The notes: generated from the sequence alone by a model not told the origin. DNA of 64,000 bases from Ceratorhiza oryzae-sativae (GCA_030998015.1 JARWMV010000234.1:1426001-1490000); one strand, 5' to 3'. Counted from the first letter of the stretch, positions 1 to 12,294 are shown. Numbers and translations are program-made.

Positions 1-358
1 GGAACGAACCAAGTCGTACACGTATGGAGAGAAGCAGGCAGCTGCAGCTGCCATTGCCCAGGGTCAACGTTCTGCCTCGAGTAGTTCGTCCTCAAACAGG
101 ACCAGTACGACGACTTCGGCCTCCTCGTCTACCTCTTCGTCTATCAGCCGAAGGATGGACCACGCAATGGGTCACGCGGTTCGTTATCGACGCTCGACGA
201 GACGGCGATTCAATTGCAGATATCGACGAGACAAGCCCTTGTCCACCGTCGGCCGCAAACTATCTCCGTGGCGGCGCGCTCGGAGGAAAATCAAGGACTT
301 TTGGGCGCCTGGCACTCAACCGTGCACCTCGTTTGGATTTGCCACAACCAAGCGGTAA
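1..358 (+). CDS. C-terminal end of unidentified Ser-rich, basic protein (partial)
   Basis: The window opens inside a reading frame (frame 2) that runs to a TAA at 356-358. The visible tail has an Ala/Gln stretch, then a Ser/Thr-rich low-complexity run, then a strongly Arg/Lys-rich end. A second overlapping frame is also open here, but only the frame described shows the homopolymer bias typical of fungal low-complexity tails. There is no recognisable domain. The start and any introns lie left of the window, so no function can be given. Confidence 0.4.
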   Translation, partial: ERTKSYTYGEKQAAAAAIAQGQRSASSSSSSNRTSTTTSASSSTSSSISRRMDHAMGHAVRYRRSTRRRFNCRYRRDKPLSTVGRKLSPWRRARRKIKDFWAPGTQPCTSFGFATTKR

Positions 359-1265
359 AATCAACGCCAACCTTTTCTTGAATAGCTGAAAGACTCTTGT
401 GAAGATCCAGTCCATTTTCATCATCCCATCCACACGCATACATGTCCCGATCTATAACCCCAAATCCAACAAGCAAGCTCGTGTTTTTTGTATTTATTAG
501 CTACGGTCCGTGCGATCCGGCTACGCATCTGTCTCTGTCTCTCCAGTCTCGCTATCCCATTTTTCGACTCTGCCTTTTTAACCCCTTTCAACTGGCTGTG
601 CCTAAACCACCCCGTTTTGTTTGATTCCCAGCATTTTTTTTTAGTTTAGTTTATCACTAAGTGATCTGGACGGACTGTGTGTATCGGTCTTGGATTATTC
701 TGTTTTGTTCTTTTTCTGTTGGTTCAATGGACTCTGTCTCTTTGTCGATTGCATTTGTGTTCAGGCCCTTGCACAATGAGTTCGTTTTGTTTTTATGAGT
801 GAGAAAGAACGTGTATTTCGACGCTGCATAGCCCTCTTACCGTCGTGGCGTTCGACTCGCGCACTATCCCTCAAATGGGGAGAGTTTTGAAGGTTTTTGA
901 CAGGTGAATATATGCATCATGGATGGGCGATGCTGGCGCCTGTACAAAGTGATTAACCAGGATGACCTGGTCGCTCACCATTGGGCTACGCTCATTCCCC
1001 TACCATGCTGCCCACGCAGCCTACTCCCCCGACCCAAGACCATGAATCAATTGCCCTTCAGGACCGTGTAGCGGCCACTAACGTCGCGAGGAGCTCCCCG
1101 TTGCAATTCGTTTCTGGGGGGTCTCATGTTCGTATGTTGCTCTAATTGTAGGGTTATTTTGTGCACTCTCATGCCCTAGGCGCAACCAGCTACATAATAC
1201 CTTCTATCAACACATGTGATTCACTATTCCCAACGGGTACCTTTACTGCTGGCCAATTCTGCAGC
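359..1265. other. Intergenic, no gene seen
   Basis: T-rich sequence follows the upstream stop and is consistent with a 3' UTR. No reading frame with domain content or plausible splice structure was found. A short Met-initiated stretch around 1005-1131 could be a first exon of the next gene, but its phase does not join cleanly. Confidence 0.4.
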
Positions 1266-2311
1266 ATGATCTTTCGGTGGTCTGACCTGCAGTCTGCCCC
1301 GATCACTCGGATCGATTGGTTCGAGAAGAATATCTGGCCGATTTACCACCAGTATCTCCTTTTTGAGGTTTCATATGATAGCCGAGTCTACAAACTCAGG
1401 GTTGAAACGCTCGGAAGAGTCAAGCGTTGTCGGACGTCGATTGAAACTCTTGCGCTGCATGCATTCGGTCCAGGGTTTTTGGGCAATAGCAAAGCTCAAG
1501 TCCAGGTCTGGGAGCAACCGGCGGATTCTGCAGATTCTACACTGCTAGAACAAACCCTCCAGCCAACTTGCTTGTATCGATAGCTAATGAAGACGATCCA
1601 TTGTTCCACAAACTCTCACAGCGCAACATCTGGTCATTCACTTCAGTCGTATCGGAAAACTCACAGGCAGATGACGGACGAGACGTCATGAGGCTGAAGC
1701 ACTTGTGCAGAATACTGTGGGCCTTTTTGCAACGTGCACCCGATTATGATTTTATGAGCCATAACTGTTACTTTCTGTGTCGCACGATCATTCTTGGGCT
1801 TTCTGGTCTGTGCAGACCCATGCCGCGAGTCACATGGACATTGCGCGCAGAGTACTTTCACGCTTGCTCTGTCACTGATGTGCCGTGGTACCGGTTTCAT
1901 TGGAAGCCAGGTTCTCTGGTGCTCAGGACGAATAAACGCGTATTGTACGTGGACGACAGGCCAGCTGAACATTTGCACCAGATTGTTTTCCACGGACCAG
2001 ATACAGACCCATGGAGCACCCTCCCACGCTGGAGATTGAATCAAATCGCAGTATACCTTTTCTGTTTGGTGATAATTCTGGGTCTACTTGTTTCTGCATT
2101 GTTGGAAGTCTTGCCGAAATCATTGTCGGGGCCTGGCCAAGAGACTGTCGCATTTAGTCTCGCCTGTCTGCCTCTTTTAATTGTATTAGCATATGTCCGT
2201 TGGACCTACAAGACGCTCAACGACAAGAGAACATATGTCATACACCTTAGAGATGTAGTTCTTTGTGATGTCGGTTGGTCGATAAATCGGTTTTGTGCTA
2301 CGGTTGGGTGA
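1266..2311 (+). CDS. Predicted membrane protein with Asn-Cys (NlpC/LRAT-like) motif
   Basis: Two frames that together look like one protein. The first holds WFEKNIWPIYHQYLLFEV followed by alternating hydrophobic strands. The second holds YDFMSHNCYFLCRTI (about 1742-1786) and, near the end, two hydrophobic segments (about 2041-2110 and 2146-2206) fit for membrane helices. A GT-AG intron at 1419-1489 would join the frames in phase 0, though its GTCAAG donor is weak. A His before a beta strand followed downstream by an NC pair at the start of a helix resembles the permuted papain-like fold (LRAT, NlpC/P60, PPPDE); this is inference from the motif only. The start is uncertain: the first in-frame Met is used. 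I do not recognise the family with certainty. Confidence 0.45.
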
Positions 2312-4336
2312 CTCTAATGCTCCTTCCTACCAGGCCTCACGCCACCGACCGAATGGACCATTTCTCCGACAAAATTCGACGCCCGCTTCATTTACCACTG
2401 CTTCCCTCCAGACGCCCCGATCGCTTACGCCGTTTTAGTTTTGTTATCTCCTATAATTACCTGCTTTTTCCCTCTCTCGCTCCTTGTTGCAGAATATCCG
2501 CTGACCCGCTGCCTTCAGCGCATATCTTTGCGTCGACGCAAAAGAAATGCTGATACAAATGAGTCTGTGTAGTCTATAATTTTTGATAAATCGTCGCTCG
2601 CAGTGCCCTGGGATATTGAATCTCAGTTCTTGCTGTACGGTACATTGGGTGGCTATCACCTGGCATTTTCATTCGTGTATGCGTAATTCCGTTTTCTTAT
2701 ACACACTCTTCTCTCAAATATTGTGGACCCACGACTTGGGTAGACAGGAAGCCTTGCGTCTTATTTTTTTTGCACAGTGGGACGTAGTCTGCGAAGGAAA
2801 CATCGTATACACTCGACAGACAGGGAGAGTCGGACGGTGGCCCCTTGGCGTGTTCAGGCTAGGAGCTTCAGGGTTTTGCACCGTTCCACTCGTTCGGCTT
2901 GGGCGTTGCAAGAGCAACCAAACCATCACAACAAGGCCCGTAGGTGCTGCTAGTTATAGCCCCCGGCTCTAGGACTATTGACACCGAGTTCTTCGATTTC
3001 GGGCATCGAAGTTTTTATTTATTTATTTATTTTAGCTATCATCGTCGATGGATGGACTCTGTACGCCGTAAGCACATTTTATCGGGCAATCTAACCTAAC
3101 ATCTCTACTAAGCCACAACCTCCGGCCCGCTGCTGTTGCTAGCCTCCTATTTCGATGTTCAACCTACACCAGCTTGTTCCCACTCCCAACCGGCTGCATA
3201 GCATATCCACCGCAGGTCTCACGATGCCGAGCATGATGGGGCAAAGGAGTTGTCGATCGAAAGCACAGTTGTATCATCGGTTTCATTACCCGCTGTCACT
3301 ATTACTCCTCCACAGCTTTGTCATTAACTCCCGGAGCAATGCACCACCTTCATCGAAGCGGAAATGGGTACCCATGGCACCAAACACTCCCTTTAGAGCG
3401 GCAGGGGTGCTATTTTTAGCAGGGATCTAGGGTAGCCTCGGTTTATATTGTCACGGTGGTCAGGCGCATCCACTTGTTGCCTTTTTGATTTGATCATCGA
3501 GCCCATCATATTGTTTCAACATTTAGTTCGAGGGGGCTCAGGTTGGTCGATTTGGATCCATCCCTAGTATAGATGCTTTAGTCAATCGCTCTTGATTCTC
3601 CCAACGCAACCACCCACCTAATTTCGCCTTCATGTCACTAAGGAATTAGATCCGGTTGCAGTGCAGAATGCACAACCTTGCACAAGTTACACCCGAACGA
3701 GAGTTTTCCAACGACGCCCCCGTTGATTTTCTCGATCGATGGGGTCGATTATATGTTCTAGTACGAAGTGCCTCGACCACATTTCAGCTCGAGCGCAATA
3801 CCCCCTGAGTGGCGCTGGGCGAAACGAGGTGGTACTGGGTGCATATATGCAATTGTATTTGGATACCCGTTGAGCGGCGTCGAGCCTATACATGTACCTA
3901 ATTCGATCGAGTGCTTCATACAACCATCAAACTGATCTTTCGTTTGAAGGTTCCTGGGGCAAGTGCCCCAAATCGTGCCTTGGGATTATTCGAAAGGGTC
4001 ACATATGATGAAGAAGCAAGTAAAATGCAACGTCATGATCTCGTCAAATCGGACGATAAAGCTAGAACTAGCCCCTAGCTTTGGCGACCTGACACGATCG
4101 AATTAATCAAGAAGACAAATATGTAGTTCACTGGAATGTTGGCGTGCTCCAGGACTGACAGCGAACGTGTATTCCTGAGAATCTATGCGCCCAGCCTTGT
4201 CACTAGATGTTGGTCAAGATAATGCTGTGAACCAACTCGGTGGCGTTGAATGGAGTGAGATTGATAATCAGGAAGAGGCAGGTAGACAGAAGAGTTGGCT
4301 AGCTCGATATAGTGGCTGCCCGGCAATTATGGACAT
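2312..4336. other. Long intergenic stretch, no supported gene
   Basis: Several short frames of 60-130 codons exist on both strands, but none shows domain content, consistent splice sites or codon bias. There is a simple TTTA repeat around 3012-3034. Nothing else was recognised. Confidence 0.4.
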
Positions 4337-4420
4337 GGCCGCCTGGCGAAATGGTATCGCGTCTGACTACGACTTTGTTCTTATATCAGGAGATTGCAGG
4401 TTCGAGCCCTGCGGTGGTCA
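4337..4420 (+). tRNA. tRNA-Arg(ACG) with 12-nt intron
   Basis: The sequence folds as a full cloverleaf. The seven-base-pair acceptor stem GGCCGCC/GGTGGTC has two G-U pairs and discriminator A. The D arm is GCG/CGC. The anticodon stem is TCTGA/TCAGG around loop CTACGA..A, and the T arm is GCAGG/CCTGC with loop TTCGAGC. The anticodon is ACG. Twelve bases, CTTTGTTCTTAT (4373-4384), lie after A37, the canonical tRNA intron site. A second copy with identical mature sequence is at 28107-28190 on the minus strand. Mature A34 is a substrate of the Tad2/Tad3 deaminase. Confidence 0.93.
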
Positions 4421-4426
4421 TTTTTT
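4421..4426 (+). terminator. Pol III terminator of tRNA-Arg
   Basis: A run of six T begins right after the discriminator base, as expected for RNA polymerase III termination. Confidence 0.8.
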
Positions 4427-4696
4427 CTGCCACCCGAGAAATCACGATCAGGTCCCGCGCATCATCATTTATCACACGGCCGCCAGGCCCGTGATGCCGT
4501 CCAGTCTCGCCTCATGCTTTACCACCACCGGTACATCCGCGCCGGGGAATTCTTGAGCGGACGAGTTTCAAAATCTGCCTCTGTCGAATCGTTTAAATTC
4601 TATCTCGTGGGTGCTTGGACTGTTTGATATATTGCCGTCGAACCTAGATTTTTGTTTATATTCTGTGGCTAGGGTGCTTCTTAGGGCTAGGAACTG

Positions 4697-5636
4697 ATGC
4701 CACACAAACGGGCGAAGCGGTCTATACGAGAGGCCCAGAGAAAAAACCGGTGAGTTTTTTTCTCTCTTCTGGTTCGTTGGGGGATCGTGGACTGTAGGGA
4801 AATTTTCTCTGTGGAGGGTCCACCGGCTGATATGAACAGGGTGGTAAAGAATTTGGGCTAGCCAATTCGGATTCATGGATCTGGATGTGCCTCTATTCAC
4901 GGGGACGGGTCTTCTATACACATGTATCCGACACATCTGGAGTCTGCGGAGCATGTTGTGAAACCTTTTTTTCTACGTACATCTCATCTGACAGTGCGAG
5001 ACAGGCAAACGGACCTTGCGCCCGCGCCCCTGGCTAGCGAGCCGATCCCCAAAGGGATTGCGCGAGTGTTAGGTGCAGAGGCGACTCGGGCGGCATTTAG
5101 GGAGCGCAAGAAGGCGCAGGAAGCGGATAAAGGCAAAAAGTCAAAAGATGGCGGCATTCGGCCGGGAGAGACGCTGGGCGAGTTCAATCGGTCGGGACTT
5201 TCTATACGCGTGGATGCGAAACCTTGTGCTGACATTGACATGCGGCTGAATTGCCAGGCGGGTGGAAGAGGCACACAGACCACTCGTGCGAGCTGCGATG
5301 AAGCATACAGGCAAGGGAAAGGGCAGAGAGAAGGAGAAGGCCGAGCCAGAGCCGGAGGGCGCTGTCAGGCGGAAGCGGAAGCGGGACGAGACAGACGAGC
5401 AAGACGGACGGGGAGGAGCAAAGGAGTTTCAGACATTCAGTTCGAGCGCGCCAAAGCGACTGCACGACATTGCTCTCGCGCCGCCGACGTTGACGAGCAC
5501 GCCGCGGGGGGCGGAAGAGCGCAGGGGGCGGGTGGGGGTGCCGATGGCGCGGCGGGTGGTGCTGGAGCAGGAGCGGGAGCGGGCGATTGCGCTGTATCGG
5601 GCGCGCAAGGCTGGAAAGGTGTCTGGGAGTGAATAG
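4697..5636 (+). CDS. CCDC137-family nuclear protein
   Basis: Three exons (4697-4749, 5005-5190, 5258-5636) give a 205-aa protein with all phases consistent. It starts MPHKRAKRSIREAQRKNR, a basic nuclear/nucleolar-type N-terminus. The middle has GETLGEFNRRVEEAHRPLV, matching the ES..Y..R...EA segment of human CCDC137. The end has RRVVLEQERERAIALYRARK, matching the family's conserved C-terminal RIVEEERERAVQAYRALK. In between is a Lys/Glu-rich low-complexity linker. Human CCDC137 is a chromosome-periphery/nucleolar protein; the role in fungi is not established. The first intron (255 nt) is long for this genome, so the first exon could be revised. The family call rests on the two conserved blocks at correct spacing. 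Confidence 0.78.
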
Positions 5637-5741
5637 ACTTGGCCCTGAGCGCATATGGACGAATGTGATAATCGCCGCTTACATGAGCGAGTATAAGGTG
5701 TTTGAGCCTGGTTCGTGTTTCCGACCTCGAGGCGGATCACC

Positions 5742-8212
5742 ATGTCCACGACTGCGTTCTCTTTGCCGTCGTTTTCAGCATCGTTCGACCCGAGCCCGAT
5801 GCCGGCTGCGTCGCCACACTCGTCCCGCTCGCATCGCTCGGGGCCGTCTCGCTCGTCGCGCTCCAACTCGGGCGAGCCCCCGCGGCAATATGCACGCCCG
5901 TACCCAGAGAGCAACACCCGCACTGCACCCCGCGACGACCGCGAGCGCACCGCCCGCAAGCGCCCCGCCCCCGCCGACGACGAAGACCACAGGCCCCCGC
6001 CGCGCACCACCGATGGCGACGGCGATGTCGGGATGCGAAGCGACCGGTACGTTTTTTCCCGTGTGCAGAGCTTGTGCTGAGATCTGGAACAGCGACCAAG
6101 ACGGCGATGACGAGTCCTCGGGTGCGTCGTCGCCCTCGCTCCCACACGTCGCTGTCAAGGAAGAGCAGCTGTCCGAGGTAGAACAGTCGCCGTCGCCGCC
6201 GCCCACCCCGGCCGCTGGAACAACCACTCGAAGCGCACGCCCTCTGCCGCCTGGCCAGCAGCGCTATCCGCATCCGCCATCGGGTGGCTCCCAGGCCCAC
6301 TTTGCGCCGACACCGCCAGCGAGTGCTCGCCGGGTGTCGCCCCCACACATTGCGCTTCCGTTGCTCCCCCACTCTCATGCCGGCCCCAGCAGCTCTGGCG
6401 TGACGCTCCCACCACTTAATTTCCCGCCACCCTCGCCATCGCACACACATCAAGCACACCAGCCATATGCACCACCAAGTTCCCAGGGTTACACCCACAC
6501 AGAGCCAATGCTCGCTCGCAAGCGCCGCCGTGTTACGATCAGCGGGGTCGCGGCCAACAGCGCGGGCGGAGCGCCGCCTCGCCCACTCCATCGCACCGTG
6601 CTCGAGCGTGCAGGCAGTGGTTATGTCCACGCACAACCTCCGCTCGCATCCAGCTCGACCACGGGGCCCACCACGCCCAACCCAGGGAGCGGTATGGTCT
6701 CGCCCGTTGTTACCCCCGGGTTCAACATGTCCTCGCCCGGGGCGCTCGACCAGGTCCGGGACACCATCGCGATCCGCATGGAGCAAAAGGCCCTCATCGA
6801 GCAGAGGAAAAACGGCGGTGGGCTCGCAGGCGTGCCCTCACCCGCCGCCCCACTCGTCCGCCCCACCTCTGGCGGTAACCCCGCCCAGACGCAACCGCCG
6901 CGCACACAGGGCTCACCTTCGGGCCAGAGCACGCACCTCCCAGCAAACACGATGCATGCCCCTGCTACCTCGCCCTCTCAGGGTCTCGCACCTCCACCGC
7001 TCTCCTCTGCTACCTCTGCACCAAGCCAGCCCTCGAGCCACGACGCGCCAGAAGCACCTCCAGCGCTCAGTGCACCTCCGCAACAAACCCAGACCCTTGC
7101 TCATCGTCGCGGCAAGGGCTCTAAACTCATGATCCACACGCCGAATACGTCCATTTCCTCTTCACACGGAGGAAGTATTGGCAATGCGGCCGGTCTTGGT
7201 CTCACTGGCACGGATCGACCAGCTGAGGCACATGGCCGTGGCCTTGGTACGTATATTTTGACTATTTATGTCAACTATTGACGTTTTATCACTAGTTCCG
7301 AATATCGAAGTCGCCATTCGCAGCGCGCCGCCCAACGTAACCCGTTTTGATCCAAACATTGGCAGACCCCCGCCAACACACGCTGCACAACGACCCCCAC
7401 CCCAGCCAACCCCGCGCAATGAACGCACTGTTCCCATCCGCCGCATGCATGCCAACAGCATGGCGGCACCTAATACTCCGTCTGCTCCTTTGGCGATCGT
7501 AGGACCTGGTCCGCTCACACTCAACGCTCCTGCGCCACCATCTTCATTTATTGCCACCCCCAACCGTGCGCATTTCCCTCCATCGGCCCAGACTCCGCAT
7601 CATCCACACCATCCACACCTTACGCCGCGCGCAACACGCAGGCCTGAGCCTGCATCGCCTCCGATTTCACGCAGTGCGTTCATGGCCTTCTACGACGCCT
7701 ACGCCGAGGTGCATATGCTGCGCGCACAGGTGGATCGAATGGAACGCGAGGTGGATCGGAGGGTGGAGATGGCAGTTCGCGAACTGCGTGAAGAAGTGGG
7801 CAGGTTGAGGGACGAGGTACGCCGCAGTCAAGAGTCATTTTATCGGGACGGACGGGAGTATGTTCGTGGAGAGCCCGGACCGAGTCGCGTGCGTGCGGGC
7901 ATGCAGCGAAGCGGGTCTACGAGCGTCCATCAATCGCCAATGCAGGTAGACAGGCTACCTCTTCCTCCAGCCGACAAAGATCGACCGCAGGTCGTGCGGG
8001 ACAAGTCGATGGACCGGTTGTACGCTCACCCGCATCCCCATCCTCGGCCAGCCTTGCGCAAATCTCCGGGCGGGCGTGCACCGACGTCGCCGCCAAGCAG
8101 ACCCCCATCGACAGGGCCATCTGGTGAGGCAGGTGCGACTACCAAGTCACGTTCGGGTGGCCACCGGAGGAGCAAATCCCCTGGCAACGGAAGCAAGTCT
8201 GGGTCGAGCTGA
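5742..8212 (+). CDS. Pro/Ser-rich protein with C-terminal coiled coil, unidentified
   Basis: Three exons (5742-6046, 6093-7246, 7296-8212; introns 46 and 49 nt) give about 791 aa in consistent phase. Most of the protein is Pro/Ser/Thr/Ala-rich and probably disordered. Recognisable short blocks are an acidic segment after the first intron, a basic RKRRRV stretch that could be a nuclear signal (about 6517), a segment with DQVRDTIAIRMEQKALIEQR (about 6748), and a coiled coil of heptad-like Glu/Arg/Leu/Val (about 7690-7840) near the C-terminus. The tail is basic and Ser/Gly-rich. No catalytic domain is seen. The composition suggests a nuclear regulatory or scaffold protein, which is inference only. 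Confidence 0.7.
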
Positions 8213-9986
8213 TACAAGCACTCGACGTAACTGGGTACATGCTGCCCTTACCGACCTCACTATTGCTACCTCTCTTTTCGGTCATCCAACACGGCAACCC
8301 GCATACCCTTTAAATCAAATCTTGCAAAATCTCGATTGATCTCGACCGACTGTTATAGAAACATACACATTCTTTTTGGTGTTGGCTAGCTCAATTCGTT
8401 CCTTTTGTTCCATTCTTGCCGTCCATTCTTTCTTGGCTTGCTCGCCGTTTGTGCTTGCTTGACTCTGCCTCGTCGTTCCAGCCCGCCTATGTCCGTCATT
8501 CCTTGGCGTCCAACTAACTGGGTGGGAGATGTGTATCCCTACCTTGCTCGTAAACTCGTCTGTCCAGTGTACCATACGTCTGCTCGCTGTCCTTCCATGT
8601 GTTTCATTCTCTCTCTTTGACTGACGGTCAACTGTTGATTTTTTTTTTTTTTCTCATTCCGGGCTTTGGTGTGAAGATAGTCTGTTTCGATTCTTTTTTG
8701 CATATGTGCATTTCAATCTGATATGATGATACCCCTTCTCTCTTCCTTTCTGGTTTGTAAGTAAAGTCCACAGAATGCAAGTGAGAGAGTTGGGCGACCG
8801 TGTTTGGCCTATGGTTTTGATCGTGAGATATTTTGGGTGTCGATTGATGAGATCGTGTGCTGTGAGAGATTTGGTTGAGGGCTGAACCCGTTCTCGGGCC
8901 GAGTTGCTGTGCACGTGAAACTGCTGAGGTCCGTTAATTAGTGCAAGTTGCTCATCTCACTTGTAATCGCAGCTGCAACGGCTAACATGAGCATGAATCG
9001 GGGTAGTTTCAATAGACGCTCATCCGGAAACCCGCGTCGATTGCACACGGTTTGGCCCGAGTCCGATGGTGGCGGTTTCGCTTGGCGAGCGGAGTAACAA
9101 AGCGTTATCCTTGAAACAGCACCGGCTGTGCCCAGATCCTTATGGCAAAGTGTCTCCTGCACGTTTTTTGTCCGAGTGAGGACGGCTAGGCGGGTGCCTT
9201 GCGCGATCCTCGCCCCGGGTTGACCGACTTGGGGTGGTGGCAGACAGTGGTGGATTGCCTCTGCGTCATTGGAAGAGCGTTGGTAAACATATTAACGTTT
9301 GGGACGAGTCAACGATCAAGGCGTCGACCAAATGTTGGGGTCAGTCAGCACCCTGGCGATTGGACAGACAAGCCACAGAAGCTCGGGGCGGCGAGGGGGA
9401 CCAACTTGGTGCGCCAGAGGCTGGTGCTATTTCGTAGAGCTGGATTGCCGGTTCGGGGTAGGCACAGACGTGGCCGAACCGGCGGGGACAAGTGCCGCAC
9501 ACCCAGCGGAGCGCTTCCTTGATGGTAGCCTGATGTCGTCACAGATCGTGTCTCACTCTGCTCTTCCAACGACCACCGGCACCGAAAACCCTCGCGTAGA
9601 GCCATGCCCAGGCCGCCCCCGCACCCACAACGGTATCGCTTAACGCCGCTGGGGGTTATCCAGAATTGCCTGTTTAGCTAGCCGACGGCCTCCAATGCGA
9701 CTATGGAGGTATAGTCTCGAGTCTTGCAGTGGCAGTAATCGGCGGGCCGAGATACTCTGGACGCCTACGCCCCGGCTCCGTCGTACCAGCTGTGCCAGCC
9801 TGTTCTCAGAGATGGATGGGCATTTGTACCCGAGATCTACTATAGCAAACTCTGGGATAGCTCGTAGGCGTCGGCCTCGGGATGCGATACTCTGCGCACG
9901 CTGCTTAAATGCTGGGAGCCCGAGCGGAGACTCGGCCACTGTGCTACACCTTTTAGTCTTTCTTGCCGCTGCACTTGCTTGATGCC
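8213..9986. other. Intergenic, no supported gene
   Basis: The first few hundred bases are T-rich 3' UTR-like sequence, including an 11-13 nt T run near 8640. The remainder (about 8900-9980) has short overlapping frames on both strands without domain content. No RNA gene was recognised. Confidence 0.4.
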
Positions 9987-11979
9987 ATGATGACTGTGAG
10001 TCGGATAAAACGAGGCTATGCGTGTGTACCGTGCCATACTCGCAAAAAGGTATGGGTTGAACCAAGCTCGGGCATTATGGGTAAAGCTAATAGCTTTAAA
10101 TGCACTTGAATAGAGATGTGATGGGCAAAGCCTTCTTGGTAGTTGTACCCGTGCTCACATCGAGTGCGAGTACTCCGATATTCCTGGCGAAGTGTCGAGC
10201 CATACGCAAATCCGCACTTTGTTGGCGCGCGTCAACGAGCTGGAGCGTACTTTGACAACTATGAGTAGTCGTGGCTCTCGTACGTATATGTGGCATAATT
10301 TTGGTATTTTTATTGACGGCGTGCAGAGTCTCCTCCTGGGACAGGTGCCGGGTCTCCTGCTCTACCTCTGCAACTGCTTCAGCCTCTGGTTCTGGAGGAA
10401 CTCCAGACCCGTCTCTTTCTCCAGGAGTTGACCCCGTGTCTGGAGAGGTTGCGCCATCGCTGCAAGAGATTCTGCAAGTCAAGCTTTCTGTTGTATATTC
10501 ACTTATTCTAACTCCCCGAATAGAACTACGACGATTATAGCCTATCGACACCAATATAACCTCTATATCAGTCTTTCGATGTTACAGTCCCCACCTCCGC
10601 CGCTCCGGGTAGCCCTGAACTTGGTTGCGTGCCACATCCTTACGGCTTCTGCTAGCCCGACTACTCGTCCGACTTCACATGATCTAGAGGTCCTCAAGCC
10701 CTTGTTGTTGAGCAAGATTTACAGCGGGATACATACTTCGCTTGAGAACGCTCGTGATTTGCTTGTTGGAGCTGTATGCGCTCCAGCACTTGCCGCACAG
10801 TACTTGCTAGAAGTCGGGCGGTTCGCGGAGGCCCAGTGGCTGGCTAGCAATGCAATTAGGTTTGGTGAGTTTCATCGAACAGGGCTATGCAACTTGTTCT
10901 AATTTGATCCCATCCCAGCTGTTTGCTCTGGCATCCATACTATCACCACGCACCAGCCACCCTGGAGAACACACCTGGCCTGGCGCAGAGTACTACCGGA
11001 TCGAGGTTGGGAAACTCGAGCCCTTCGTTCCTAGTTCCGCCACGCAACCCGCAAGAACACCGTGACCGTCTGATGATGTGGTGGTTGGCCTATGCCGCCG
11101 ATGGTCTAGTAGAAGCTGTTGCTGGGCTTCCTTCGGCGTTACGGGCGGAGGTTTTGGCTTGCCTTGGCGACGTCGAGGCCTATTTGGGTGGGGCGACGGG
11201 TATCCCAGCTGTGCTTCCTTTGCCCGAGTCTATGTATGAATCTGTAAGTCGTTGTATGATTGACCAGTCGCATGCGCTCATGCTACTGTGTGCAGAACTC
11301 TTTGGGGCTGGGTATAAGAACCATGAGCATCTCGGAGCTCCTGTTGGGAGACAAAGTTCAGGATGCTAGCACCGGGTTCGCGTTTGCTGACTCCTTGAAG
11401 GCGCTTTCCTTTTATCACGCTGCTGTGTTGATCGACGATTGTCTTCGTACAGGCCGGTCAATTGGTGAGCACATCAACTCTCAGCGGCGCACAATGGATG
11501 GAACTAACGCAATTGATATTCCAATTCAGACCAGAGCGTCCCTTCAAAGATCTACCGGAATATTTCAGCTTTTGTCAATCAAGCGTCTATTGGCCATGGA
11601 GGAAGTAATATGAGTGGGGGCGCTAGGGTATCGATATACATACTTGCTCATACAGCTTCCATTCGACTGTATGCAACCAGTATGATACCCGAGGAGCAGC
11701 GCAGGCGAGTAGGAGCTGCTTTGGCAATTGCGCAGTTGGCTTCTGGATTAAGTAGCGAAGAAGCACAAGCTCAGTCCCAAATGTTAGAGGTGAGCGATAT
11801 TAAATCTTTTACTGTCTGTAAATTAGTTTCTGATTCTAGTGCTCTAGAGGTGTTATGACGAAGCTCTCCAAGCTTTGCACTCCGGGGGACTTGCCTCTGA
11901 AGTCGCTGGAGCACATGAAATCCAGACATTGCATTCCCTGATCGAACAACTTGGACAGAGTCGTGGGAATTTCAAGTAG
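9987..11979 (+). CDS. Zn2Cys6 fungal transcription factor (odd zinc cluster, possible frameshift)
   Basis: The N-terminus reads KRGYACVPCHTRKK and, after a 64-nt intron (10050-10113), RCDGQSLLGSCTRAHIEC, a Gal4-type binuclear zinc cluster. A Leu stands where the fourth Cys is expected. A leucine-rich coiled linker (LLARVNELERTL) and Ser-rich linker follow. Downstream exons match the fungal-specific transcription factor middle region: HRHQYNLYI, LNLVACHI, FAEAQWLASNAIRF, CSGIHTI, WWLAYAADGLVEAVAGLPSAL. The last exon ends in GNFK at 11979. At about 10950-10990 the phase demanded by the preceding intron does not carry into the following frame, so either a frameshift or an unrecognised intron is present. 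Target genes are unknown. Exon 3-4 borders are approximate. Confidence 0.75.
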
Positions 11980-12294
11980 AATTTCATTGATTCTCATACA
12001 TGTTGTTGGTACTTCCTAATGTGTATCAGTATACCCCTGTATCTTCTGTTCGTTCTAGAAAGAATTCTGTAGCATGATGCATGTGTTTTCTAGTCCATGA
12101 AACTCATAATATATATTAAACCCCCCTTGCCTAAATAACCAATGAATCCGAATTGTGAACCGGCTCTAGCAAACTGTGCCAATAAAACCATTTTTGAGTG
12201 ACTTGTCTGGCGGATTACGTCCGAGATCGACACGTGATAAGATGTTAGTTGTAGATGCCGATCAATTCAAGCCTACACTTCACATCTATCCAAT
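11980..12294. other. Short intergenic region
   Basis: AT-rich 3' UTR and promoter space between the transcription factor and the SET-TAD3 gene. No motif stands out. Confidence 0.4.

Noticed and set aside
1132..1151. GT-AG pair that could join a leader exon to the NC-motif gene
   Set aside because: Only 20 nt long, too short for a fungal intron, and phases do not match.
5737..6786. 349-codon minus-strand frame
   Set aside because: Antisense shadow of the Pro/Ser-rich gene; Arg/Gly-rich composition is what antisense of Pro/Ser codons gives.
9199..9640. Long overlapping frames in GC-rich sequence
   Set aside because: Open on both strands at once, no domain content, no splice structure; best explained by base composition.
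9640..10065. 141-codon minus-strand frame
   Set aside because: It runs antisense to the start of the Zn2Cys6 gene and its upstream region and shows no domain.
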